A stretch of DNA of 5,340 nt. It comes from Bacteroidota bacterium (lineage in GTDB: Bacteria; Bacteroidota; Bacteroidia; Bacteroidales; UBA1715). Every line of letters starts with the position of its first letter. Position 1 is the first letter of the stretch. Below, piece after piece: positions 1 to 5,340 of this stretch. The notes under the pieces were generated by a model. It saw nothing but the letters and a program-made list of their open reading frames with translations. It was not told the DNA's origin and did no database searches. The translations under genes and the position numbers were made by a program. The stretch is from NCBI GenBank assembly GCA_029266015.1, contig JAJUFK010000176.1, forward strand, positions 1 through 5,340, read 5' to 3'.

Positions 1-343
1 GTTGATATATCACATACACAGTTGCATCAGGATATCGTTCAAGAAATTTTCTTCGAATTTCTTCTGCTTCTTTTCGTGAATCAACACCCGAAGAATTGTA
101 AATTTGTACTCGCCAACCTTGTATTTTACTTTCGTTTTGAATATTGAGTGCCTTATGATTATTAAGCAAAGTTACTAATCTTTCATCTTGTTTTATAGTT
201 ACTTCTCCATATCCTGCCATTGGCTGAGCAAGTATTTCAAAAATAGATGGAGTTTGTTCTTGTGCAAACATAGAAATATTTGCCACTAAACATATTACAA
301 ACAATACGGTTACTTGTTTCAAAACTTGCATTTGTTTTACCAT
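1..343 (-). CDS. Secreted SPOR-domain protein, N-terminal part (runs off left edge)
   Basis: An open frame on the minus strand begins with ATG at 343 and stays open for 114 codons to the window edge. Residues 1-27 look like a Sec signal peptide: lysines at 3 and 9, a hydrophobic core at about 11-26, and a likely signal peptidase I site after MFA (27/28, before QEQT). C18 is not in a proper lipobox because the preceding residue is Ile. From about residue 76 the sequence GWRVQIYNSSGVDSR, followed by an alternating charged helix and FLERYPDATVYVIY, matches the first strand, helix and second strand of a SPOR domain, a fold that in known cases binds denuded peptidoglycan glycan strands. The preceding stretch (VTIKQDERLVTLLNNHKALN) is the lead-in usually seen in Bacteroidota homologues. 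The protein is probably periplasmic. A second in-frame ATG at 331 is an equally good start and fits the promoter position better. The C-terminus lies outside the window. Confidence 0.85.
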   Translation of the reverse strand, partial: MVKQMQVLKQVTVLFVICLVANISMFAQEQTPSIFEILAQPMAGYGEVTIKQDERLVTLLNNHKALNIQNESKIQGWRVQIYNSSGVDSRKEAEEIRRKFLERYPDATVYVIYQ

Positions 344-352
344 TTCTTTGCA

Positions 353-382
353 CAAAAATAGTTATTTTTTTATTGTAATAAA
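353..382 (-). promoter_or_regulatory. Putative Bacteroidota-type promoter for the SPOR-domain gene
   Basis: Read on the minus strand, positions 360-353 give TATTTTTG, a perfect match to the TAnnTTTG -7 element of the primary Bacteroidota sigma factor. TTTA at 382-379 sits 18 bp upstream, where the -33 TTTG element is expected, and matches three of four bases. Only 9 bp separate the -7 element from the ATG at 343. The predicted transcript would therefore have a leader of only a few bases for that start, or about 16 bases for the ATG at 331. The motif also occurs by chance in A+T-rich coding sequence, so position is the main support. Confidence 0.5.
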
Positions 383-399
383 CACTATACTATTCTTTA

Positions 400-407
400 T
401 ATTTTTG
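400..407 (+). promoter_or_regulatory. Putative -7 promoter element for the TlpA-like gene
   Basis: TATTTTTG matches TAnnTTTG exactly and ends 28 bp before the ATG at 436, a normal leader length. No good TTTG lies at the usual 19-20 bp upstream; the nearest TTG (373-375) is about 24 bp away. The -33 element is therefore weak or absent. It lies about 40 bp from the oppositely oriented element of the SPOR-domain gene, making this a compact divergent promoter region. Confidence 0.45.
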
Positions 408-435
408 CGATATTTGAAATACTAAATTACATGTT

Positions 436-969
436 ATGAAAAAACTTTGTATAGTTTATATTATTATACTACTGTTTCAATTTTCGCTTTTTGCACAAGA
501 AATAGTCTCTGGGGCAAAATTTGGAACACAAATAGGAAATATTGCACCTAATATTGAATTACCTTCAAACGATGGAACTATTATAGATTTATATTCTTTA
601 CGAGGTTCTTTAGTATTAGTTGATTTTTGGGCATCGTGGTGTGGTCCATGTCGTGCAGAAAATCCAAACTTAGTAAAAGCTTATGAAGCGTTTAAAAATA
701 AATCATTTCAAGATGGAAATAATTTTGTAATTTACAGTGTTTCTATTGATACTAATCCTACATGGTGGTACAATGCAATACAACGCGACAATTTACAATG
801 GAACACCCATGTAATAGACACCCGAGGTTGGAATAGCCCATACATTCTTATGTATAACATACAAGGTATACCTGCGAATTTTTTAGTAAATGCTGATGGT
901 ATTATAATTGCAAAAAACATTCGCGGTGCCTCTTTATATGAAACATTACAAACATATGTAATCAAATAA
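436..969 (+). CDS. Exported TlpA/ResA-like thiol:disulfide oxidoreductase
   Basis: The 177-residue product has a Sec signal peptide: KK at 2-3, a hydrophobic core at 4-19, and a likely cleavage after LFA at 20/21. A thioredoxin fold of the AhpC-TSA/Redoxin (TlpA) type follows. It opens with the family lead-in IGNIAPNIELPSNDGTIIDL (about 33-52). The strand VLVDFWASWCGPCRAENP then carries the redox-active CGPC (C69, C72, preceded by W68). The cis-proline lies in GIPANFLV (P146), and the closing strand is DGIIIAKNIRG. These residues indicate a competent periplasmic redox enzyme that reduces or exchanges disulfides in exported proteins; the particular client is not visible. C5 lies in the signal n-region rather than a lipobox, so a lipoprotein is unlikely. 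An ATG at 431 is out of frame, so 436 is the start. The gene appears monocistronic, with its own promoter element upstream and a hairpin downstream. The family call is secure, the substrate unknown. Confidence 0.93.
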   Translation: MKKLCIVYIIILLFQFSLFAQEIVSGAKFGTQIGNIAPNIELPSNDGTIIDLYSLRGSLVLVDFWASWCGPCRAENPNLVKAYEAFKNKSFQDGNNFVIYSVSIDTNPTWWYNAIQRDNLQWNTHVIDTRGWNSPYILMYNIQGIPANFLVNADGIIIAKNIRGASLYETLQTYVIK

Positions 970-978
970 AATTATGTT

Positions 979-1019
979 GTATGAAAAAAGGCTTAATCAT
1001 TAATCTTTTTCATACTTTT
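979..1019 (+). terminator. Probable terminator hairpin after the TlpA-like gene
   Basis: GTATGAAAAA (979-988) is perfectly complementary to TTTTTCATAC (1006-1015). This gives a 10-bp stem with a 17-base loop, followed by TTTT (1016-1019). It starts 10 bp after the stop codon of the TlpA-like gene. The stem is mostly A-U, the loop is large and the T tract short, so termination may be weak. The right arm also overlaps the putative -7 element of the next gene, so it could instead act as an operator. Confidence 0.5.
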
Positions 1020-1020
1020 G
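1013..1020 (+). promoter_or_regulatory. Putative -7 promoter element for the permease-rseP-methyltransferase run
   Basis: TACTTTTG matches TAnnTTTG exactly and ends 19 bp before the ATG at 1040. No TTG is present at the expected -33 position (about 990-993). It lies in the right arm and tail of the 979-1019 hairpin. It is the only plausible promoter motif in the 70-bp gap before the three-gene run. Confidence 0.4.
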
Positions 1021-1039
1021 TATCTGAAAATTATAATGC

Positions 1040-1885
1040 ATGAAATCTGATTCTCCTATATTTGAAATAAGTCCTAAAACTTCATTGCTTGCCTTTAATT
1101 TTAAAGAAATATGGCAATATCGTGATTTACTTGTTTTATTTGTTAGACGAGATTTTGTTGCTATGTACAAACAAACTATTTTAGGACCACTTTGGTTTTT
1201 TATACAACCTATTATTTCATCGTTTGTATTTTACATTATATTCAATAGAGTAGCAAATATACCTACCGATGGAATGCCACCCTATTTATTTTATTTAGCA
1301 GGACTTACTGCTTGGAATTATTTTAGCACATGCCTTAACAGTACATCAAATGTGTTTGTGGGAAATGCCGGCATTTTTGGTAAAGTCTATTTTCCAAGGC
1401 TTATTACACCATTATCTATAGTTATTTCCAACCTTATAAAATTTGCCATGCAATTTGTTGTTTTTATGATGTTCTATGTATATTTCTATTTTCAAGGAGC
1501 TCATATTCAATTTACAATGTATGCATGGTTATTTCCTATTTTATTAGTATTAATGGGTGGATTAGGTTTAGCCATGGGAATAATAGTTTCTGCACTTACC
1601 ACAAAATACCGTGATTTAACCTTTTTAGTAGGATTTGGTGTTCAACTATTTATGTATGCTACCCCTGTTATTTATCCTCTTTCGCAAATCCCTGAAAAAT
1701 ATCATGTATATATAATGCTTAATCCTATGACAGGTGTAATAGAAACATTTCGATTAGCATTTTTGGGTGTTGGTATCATGAATTGGACAGCTTTATGGTA
1801 CAGCATGGCAACTATGATAGTACTATTATTTATTGGTATCATACTCTTCAACAAAACCGAGAAAAATTTTATGGATACCGTTTAA
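1040..1885 (+). CDS. Polysaccharide/teichoic-acid-type ABC-2 exporter permease (Wzm/TagG family)
   Basis: The 281-residue membrane protein has the length and architecture of the permease half of ABC-2 glycan exporters, which move O-antigen, capsule or teichoic-acid-type polymers across the inner membrane. Family landmarks appear in order. An amphipathic N-terminal segment contains RRDFVAMYKQTILGPLW (36-52). FGKVYFPRLITPLS (113-126) comes before a central hydrophobic segment. KYRDLTF (189-195) lies in the cytoplasmic loop, and YATPVIYPLSQIPEK (206-220) leads into LNPMTGVIETFR. About six membrane segments are apparent, near 52-70, 82-100, 125-150, 160-187, 196-213 and 252-270. The C-terminus is the usual short charged tail, so the protein is complete. 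The ATG at 1036 hits a stop after four codons, fixing the start at 1040. Such permeases need a cognate Wzt/TagH ATPase, usually encoded next door; here the next gene, 10 bp away, is rseP. The transported glycan cannot be inferred. Confidence 0.92.
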   Translation: MKSDSPIFEISPKTSLLAFNFKEIWQYRDLLVLFVRRDFVAMYKQTILGPLWFFIQPIISSFVFYIIFNRVANIPTDGMPPYLFYLAGLTAWNYFSTCLNSTSNVFVGNAGIFGKVYFPRLITPLSIVISNLIKFAMQFVVFMMFYVYFYFQGAHIQFTMYAWLFPILLVLMGGLGLAMGIIVSALTTKYRDLTFLVGFGVQLFMYATPVIYPLSQIPEKYHVYIMLNPMTGVIETFRLAFLGVGIMNWTALWYSMATMIVLLFIGIILFNKTEKNFMDTV

Positions 1886-1895
1886 TTTCACATAT

Positions 1896-3200
1896 ATGCA
1901 AACACTTCAACTTATAGTAAGTCTATCTATATTAGTTCTAATTCATGAATTAGGACATTTTACTTTTGCAAAATTATTTGGAGCTCGAGTTGACAAATTT
2001 TATTTATTTTTCAATCCTTGGTTTTCAATTTTTAAATTTAAAAAAGGTGATACTACTTATGGATTAGGATGGTTACCATTTGGCGGATACTGTAAAATAG
2101 CAGGCATGATAGATGAGTCAATGGACAAAGACCAACTAAAACAAGCACCTCAACCTTGGGAATACAGGTCAAAAACAGTTTGGCAACGATTTTTTATAAT
2201 ATCCGGTGGAGTTATTTTTAATTTTATACTTGCTCTTATTATTTATTCGGGTATGTTATATACTTGGGGTGAAACATATCTGCCAAACAAAAATGCTCAC
2301 TATGGTATTTATTGTGATTCATTGGCTCTTTCAATTGGATTACAACATGGTGACAAAATTATTAAAGTAGATAATACCGAACCCGAACGTTTTTCTGATA
2401 TTCACACATTGATACTTTTAGATAATGCTAAAACTATCACTGTAGACCGTAAAGGTATAATTGAAACTATAACTATTCCTAAAGACTTTAATTTGCAAAT
2501 AATAGCACAACAAAATCCAATGTTCATAGTGGAATTTATTCCATTTTTTATTGATTCTGTTATACCGGGTACTCCGGCCTACAAAGCACAATTAAAAAAA
2601 GATGATAGAATACTTGCAATAGACAGTATATCAACTCCTACATTTATAGATTTTGTAAAACACATTAAGAAATATGCCAACAAACAAATAAACCTTACTA
2701 TACTAAGAAACGGATATAAACAAATAATACCCCTTACTGTTTCGCCAGAAGGCACTATTGGAGCATATCGTAAAGAACTCAAAGATATTTATACATTTGA
2801 AACACGTTCTTTTTCAATTCTTTCATCTATTCCCGCCGGAATACACATGGGAGTGTCAACTCTTGTATTTTATATTAAACAAATGAAATTTCTTTTTACC
2901 AAAGAAGGATCTCAACAAGTGGGCAGTTTCCTTTCAATGGGTAAATTATACGATACCGGTTGGAATTGGCAAGTATTCTGGAGTTTAACTGCATTATTTT
3001 CTGTTATTTTAGCATTTATGAATATATTGCCAATACCTGCATTAGATGGTGGTCATTTATTATTTATACTGTATGAAATGATAACCGGAAAAAAACCAAG
3101 CGATACATTTTTAGAACGTGCACAAATGATTGGCATGACTATAGTTCTTACCATTTTTGTATATGCTATTGTTATGGATATTGGCCGATTATTTGAATAA
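1896..3200 (+). CDS. rseP: RseP, intramembrane site-2 zinc metalloprotease
   Basis: The 434-residue product is a full-length M50 protease that cleaves transmembrane segments within the inner membrane, classically anti-sigma factors in envelope-stress signalling and also leftover signal peptides. The first membrane segment carries the zinc motif HELGH (H17, E18, H21). A membrane-associated loop with LPFGGYCKIAGM (60-71) follows, then the second membrane segment starting at SGGVIFNFILA (103-113). Two periplasmic PDZ-like domains occupy about 140-205 and 220-285. The C-terminal segment contains NILPIPALDGGH (376-387), whose D384 supplies the third zinc ligand, and a last hydrophobic segment spans about 411-428. 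All catalytic elements are present. An in-frame ATG at 1833 would add 21 residues encoded inside the permease gene. The ATG at 1896 puts the first hydrophobic helix at the N-terminus, as in the family, so it is preferred. The gene starts 10 bp after the permease and ends 4 bp before the methyltransferase. Its substrate is unknown here. Confidence 0.95.
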   Translation: MQTLQLIVSLSILVLIHELGHFTFAKLFGARVDKFYLFFNPWFSIFKFKKGDTTYGLGWLPFGGYCKIAGMIDESMDKDQLKQAPQPWEYRSKTVWQRFFIISGGVIFNFILALIIYSGMLYTWGETYLPNKNAHYGIYCDSLALSIGLQHGDKIIKVDNTEPERFSDIHTLILLDNAKTITVDRKGIIETITIPKDFNLQIIAQQNPMFIVEFIPFFIDSVIPGTPAYKAQLKKDDRILAIDSISTPTFIDFVKHIKKYANKQINLTILRNGYKQIIPLTVSPEGTIGAYRKELKDIYTFETRSFSILSSIPAGIHMGVSTLVFYIKQMKFLFTKEGSQQVGSFLSMGKLYDTGWNWQVFWSLTALFSVILAFMNILPIPALDGGHLLFILYEMITGKKPSDTFLERAQMIGMTIVLTIFVYAIVMDIGRLFE

Positions 3201-3204
3201 ATAA

Positions 3205-4248
3205 ATGTATATGTTGAAAAAAATTATTTCATATATCTTTAAAACAATAAAACAAAGCTCATTTGTTCATAGGTATTTAGAATCTCCTATCAATTTAAAA
3301 GCATTTCCTACAATAGGAGTATTTACTGATTCTTTTGGCAATTCATTTGAAATTCGCAAAGGATTACGTTCATACATTAAACCGGGGTGGGAAGCAATGT
3401 TTTCTCCAAAACCTTCAATTCCATCAAACAAATACATACAAACATGTTCTAAAAATGGTAAATTATTAGCACACAAATTACAAAGCTATGCTACACGATT
3501 TGGTAAACCTATACACAAAGCTCATATACTTGAAATAGGCTGTAATACAGGTGCTGCATCATATCATCTTGCACAACTGGGAGCCCTAAAAGTTACAGGC
3601 ACCGAATTTAACGGATACAAAGTAGAGTCAATACAAAACACTCAAACCACACAACAAGCTATAGAAGAGGTTGATGCAGACTTACACTATATGCGTTCAG
3701 TTTTATCTCAATCGTTTTCACAAAAAGACAATGTTACCTTTATAAATGATGATATTTGCAATTCGCAGTTACCTCATAATTCATACGATATTATTTGTAG
3801 TTTTGATGTTTTGGAACATTTACACAACACTGCACAAGCATTCAAATCTATGGCTCAATTACTAAAACCGGGAGGTTTAATTATACATGATTACAATCCA
3901 TTTTTTGCACTCAATGGTGGACATAGTTTATGTACTCTTGATTTTGAATGGGGACATGCCCGATTAAACAATACCGATTTTGAAACATACATTTCTATGT
4001 ATCGTCCAAATGAATACGAGCAAGCCTTAGCATTTTATTACAAAGGATTGAACCGTGTAACTATACATGAAATGCAATCACATATTTTTGATGCAGGTCT
4101 TACTATAGAAGCATGTATACCCTATACCAGACCTCAACACATTCATACAATAACACATAGTATACTTTCACAAGTTCAAACTCATTATCCAAAAGCAACA
4201 GCTCTCGATTTAATATCGCCACGGGTAGTTATTATAGCTCGTAAATAA
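3205..4248 (+). CDS. Class I SAM-dependent methyltransferase, substrate unknown
   Basis: The 347-residue protein contains a Rossmann-like methyltransferase domain at about 105-230. The SAM-binding motif I is HILEIGCNTGAASYHLA (107-123). The acidic residue after strand 2 is E134 in VTGTEFN, the adenine-contact region is INDDIC (180-185), strand 4 is IICSFDVLEHLH (196-207, a Methyltransf_11/UbiG-like signature), and the strand 5 lead-in is LLKPGGLII (219-227). It is larger than a minimal domain. There is about 100 residues of extra N-terminal sequence without membrane segments, a glutamine-rich insertion at about 140-175 between strands 2 and 3, and an aromatic-rich C-terminal part (about 230-300) that may form the substrate pocket. 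The ATG at 3211 (third residue) is an alternative start. The 4-bp gap to rseP implies co-transcription. Proximity to a glycan exporter permease suggests, without proving, a sugar or envelope substrate; a small molecule or lipid is equally possible. Confidence 0.85.
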   Translation: MYMLKKIISYIFKTIKQSSFVHRYLESPINLKAFPTIGVFTDSFGNSFEIRKGLRSYIKPGWEAMFSPKPSIPSNKYIQTCSKNGKLLAHKLQSYATRFGKPIHKAHILEIGCNTGAASYHLAQLGALKVTGTEFNGYKVESIQNTQTTQQAIEEVDADLHYMRSVLSQSFSQKDNVTFINDDICNSQLPHNSYDIICSFDVLEHLHNTAQAFKSMAQLLKPGGLIIHDYNPFFALNGGHSLCTLDFEWGHARLNNTDFETYISMYRPNEYEQALAFYYKGLNRVTIHEMQSHIFDAGLTIEACIPYTRPQHIHTITHSILSQVQTHYPKATALDLISPRVVIIARK

Positions 4249-4254
4249 TTTTTT

Positions 4255-4286
4255 ATTGGATTTTGATTTAAAATAATGTATTTTTG
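4255..4286 (+). promoter_or_regulatory. Putative Bacteroidota-type promoter for the aldolase gene
   Basis: TATTTTTG at 4279-4286 matches TAnnTTTG exactly. ATTG at 4255-4258 lies 20 bp upstream, close to the TTTG-N19 spacing of Bacteroidota promoters. This is the best-formed promoter in the window. Transcription would start near 4290, leaving a leader of about 45 bases before the ATG at 4338. It indicates that the aldolase is transcribed independently of the upstream methyltransferase. Confidence 0.6.
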
Positions 4287-4337
4287 ATATGTTGCTATAT
4301 ACTTGGAGCACAATAACTTTTTAAACATATAACACCT

Positions 4338-4967
4338 ATGATGGATTTAGATGCATTTGAAAAATTACCTTTATTAGGAATTCTTAGAGGTATAGAATCA
4401 AAACACGTAGAGCCTCTTGCAATAACAGTTGGTAAAACAGGGTTACCTGCAATAGAAATTACCATGAATACTCCAAATGCTGCTGCATTAATTAAAGAAA
4501 TGAAATACTATTCACGCGGTAAATTTTCTGTTGGAGCAGGTACTGTTTTAACATTCAGAGACCTTGATACAGCTGTGGCTGCAGGAGCATCATTTATTGT
4601 AATGCCATCACTTCAATTAGAAGTAATTAGAATATGTGTTTCACAAAAGATACCGGTTTTCCCGGGAGCATTTACTCCTACAGAAATTTATAAAGCATGG
4701 GAAATGGGGGCAACTATGGTTAAAGTATTTCCATCATCAATAGTTGGTCCTGCATATTTTTCTGAAGTTAAAGGCCCATTTGATTCTATTAAACTGCTTG
4801 CCTGTGGGGGTATAAACCAACAAACAATAGGTGAATTCTTTAAAAAAGGAGCTAATGCCGCTGCATTTGGAGCAAGTATTTTCAAAAAAGAATGGTTAGA
4901 AACCGAACACTATGATGCAATAGGAAATGAAATAACAGGATTGATTGAAGCATATAAAAAAATATAA
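4338..4967 (+). CDS. eda: KDPG/KHG-family class I aldolase (2-keto-3-deoxy-6-phosphogluconate type)
   Basis: The 209-residue product matches the Eda/DgoA aldolase family in length and motifs. These enzymes split 2-keto-3-deoxy-6-phospho-sugar acids into pyruvate and glyceraldehyde 3-phosphate (or hydroxyoxoglutarate into pyruvate and glyoxylate) in the cytoplasm. The Schiff-base lysine is K129 in MVKVFPSS, equivalent to E. coli Eda K133. The catalytic glutamate is E40 in AIEITMNT (E45 in E. coli). The phosphate and pyruvate contacts GAGTVL (T69), MPS (P90) and FGAS (S180) are all present. N44 occupies the place of E. coli Eda R49. Together with ILRGI near the N-terminus and FPSS..GP.Y after the lysine, this makes the pocket resemble DgoA (2-keto-3-deoxy-6-phosphogalactonate aldolase). 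Exact substrate preference is therefore open and the symbol is provisional. Two adjacent ATGs (4338, 4341) are possible starts. No dehydratase or kinase partner lies in the window. Confidence 0.9.
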   Translation: MMDLDAFEKLPLLGILRGIESKHVEPLAITVGKTGLPAIEITMNTPNAAALIKEMKYYSRGKFSVGAGTVLTFRDLDTAVAAGASFIVMPSLQLEVIRICVSQKIPVFPGAFTPTEIYKAWEMGATMVKVFPSSIVGPAYFSEVKGPFDSIKLLACGGINQQTIGEFFKKGANAAAFGASIFKKEWLETEHYDAIGNEITGLIEAYKKI

Positions 4968-4993
4968 CTATATACTAACATAAAAAAATATAA

Positions 4994-5024
4994 AAAAGGC
5001 TCTTCATGGTATGAAAAGCCTTTT
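4994..5024. terminator. Bidirectional rho-independent terminator between convergent genes
   Basis: AAAAGGCT (4994-5001) pairs with AGCCTTTT (5017-5024). After a single C/A mismatch, TTCAT (5003-5007) pairs with ATGAA (5011-5015) around a GGT triloop. The right side continues as a T-rich tract (TTTTATTTATATA). The left side is an A-rich run (from about 4981), which becomes a U tract on the minus strand. It lies 27 bp after the aldolase stop and 27 bp beyond the GAPDH stop, so it can serve both genes. Confidence 0.88.
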
Positions 5025-5050
5025 ATTTATATAGAATCAAATAATCCTAA

Positions 5051-5340
5051 TTATTTCACTGAATCCATATACTCTATCAATTCACATACTTTTGCAGAGT
5101 AACCCATTTCATTGTCATACCATGATACTACTTTTACAAATGTATCTGATAATTGAATACCTGCTTTAGCATCGAATATAGAAGTACGAGTATCGCCAAT
5201 AAAGTCGTTAGAAACAACTTCATCTTCAGTATATCCAAGAATTCCTTTTAATTCACCTTCTGAAGCAGCTTTCATAGCAGCACAAATTTCAGAATATTTT
5301 GCAGGTTTTGCTAAACGACAAGTTAAGTCAACTACAGAAA
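5051..5340 (-). CDS. gapA: Glyceraldehyde-3-phosphate dehydrogenase, C-terminal part (runs off right edge)
   Basis: On the minus strand the stop codon (TAA) is at 5053-5051 and the frame is open to the window edge, giving the last 95 residues. They align by eye along their whole length with the C-terminal catalytic domain of phosphorylating GAPDH. SVVDLTCRLAKPAKYSEICA is the strand and helix just after the phosphate-binding arginine region, which lies off the edge. KGILGYTEDEVVSNDF and SIFDAKAGIQLSDTFVKVVS follow. WYDNEMGYSAKV contains the asparagine that contacts the NAD nicotinamide. The enzyme oxidises glyceraldehyde 3-phosphate to 1,3-bisphosphoglycerate with NAD in glycolysis. The catalytic cysteine and NAD-binding domain are outside the window, so cofactor preference and gene copy type (gapA against a second GAPDH) cannot be decided. 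The internal ATG at 5275 is not the start because homology continues upstream of it. The gene is convergent with the aldolase. Confidence 0.95.
   Translation of the reverse strand, partial: SVVDLTCRLAKPAKYSEICAAMKAASEGELKGILGYTEDEVVSNDFIGDTRTSIFDAKAGIQLSDTFVKVVSWYDNEMGYSAKVCELIEYMDSVK

Noticed and set aside
732..965. Minus-strand open frame of 77 codons
   Set aside because: It lies entirely antisense to the TlpA-like gene, whose WCGPC motif and full-length fold are clear. The translation resembles no protein I recognise.
1057..1064. TATATTTG inside the permease gene as an internal promoter
   Set aside because: It matches TAnnTTTG but lies just inside a coding region. Similar matches occur in other coding stretches (for example TACTTTTG early in rseP), so chance occurrence in A+T-rich DNA is the simpler explanation.
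1833..1895. N-terminal extension of RseP from the in-frame ATG at 1833
   Set aside because: It lies almost wholly within the permease coding sequence in another frame and adds a hydrophilic stretch ahead of the first membrane helix that RseP proteins do not have. The ATG at 1896 gives the normal N-terminus.
2579..2782. Minus-strand open frame inside rseP
   Set aside because: It is antisense to the second PDZ domain, with no recognisable motif and no upstream signals.
3267..3476. Minus-strand open frame inside the methyltransferase gene
   Set aside because: It is antisense to the N-terminal region of a complete gene, with no recognisable protein features.
4229..4254. Possible terminator after the methyltransferase gene (TTATT paired with AATAA, then TTTTTT)
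   Set aside because: The stem is only five A-U pairs with a 10-base loop, too weak to call a terminator even though a T run follows.
4688..4885. Minus-strand open frame inside the aldolase gene
   Set aside because: It is antisense to the catalytic-lysine half of the aldolase, so it is explained as a shadow of that gene.
979..5024. Similarity between the hairpin at 979-1015 and the terminator at 4994-5024 as a dispersed repeat
   Set aside because: They share only short pieces (GTATGAAAA, AAAAAAGGCT) in different orders, which is expected of terminator-like A/T-rich stems. No longer common unit is present.
1..5340. CRISPR array, tRNA or rRNA gene, insertion sequence, or phage gene
   Set aside because: No regularly spaced direct repeats, cloverleaf sequences, transposase or phage-type reading frames were seen. 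Nearly all of the window is occupied by recognisable chromosomal genes, and all intergenic gaps are under 100 bp.

Overview
The window is strongly A+T-rich and reads as an ordinary chromosomal segment of a member of the Bacteroidota. Four things point there. The genes lack Shine-Dalgarno sequences. Perfect copies of the Bacteroidota -7 promoter element TAnnTTTG precede several genes. A secreted SPOR-domain protein of the type common in Bacteroidota is present. So are a TlpA-like thioredoxin and an RseP with typical Bacteroidota sequence features. The genus cannot be named from the window alone.

Layout, left to right. On the minus strand, running off the left edge, is the N-terminal part of a secreted SPOR-domain protein (343 to beyond 1). 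A 92-bp divergent promoter region separates it from a plus-strand gene for an exported TlpA-like thiol:disulfide oxidoreductase (436-969). A 10-bp-stem hairpin that overlaps a -7 promoter element separates that gene from a tight three-gene run on the plus strand. The run holds a Wzm/TagG-type polysaccharide ABC-2 permease (1040-1885), the intramembrane zinc protease RseP (1896-3200, intergenic gap 10 bp) and a class I SAM-dependent methyltransferase of unknown substrate (3205-4248, gap 4 bp). After a clear promoter comes a KDPG/KHG-family aldolase (4338-4967). A strong bidirectional terminator (4994-5024) separates it from the convergent C-terminal end of glyceraldehyde-3-phosphate dehydrogenase (5051 to beyond 5340, minus strand).

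The first four complete genes all concern the cell envelope: periplasmic redox, glycan export, membrane proteolysis and possibly glycan modification. The last two are central carbon metabolism. The aldolase releases pyruvate plus glyceraldehyde 3-phosphate, and GAPDH oxidises the latter, but they are convergent and terminated separately, so they are not co-transcribed.

I did not find a convincing new system. The points most worth a second look are the polysaccharide permease with no ATPase gene beside it, the unusual permease-rseP-methyltransferase grouping, the aldolase's substrate pocket, which resembles DgoA more than classical Eda, and the hairpin lying on a promoter element.
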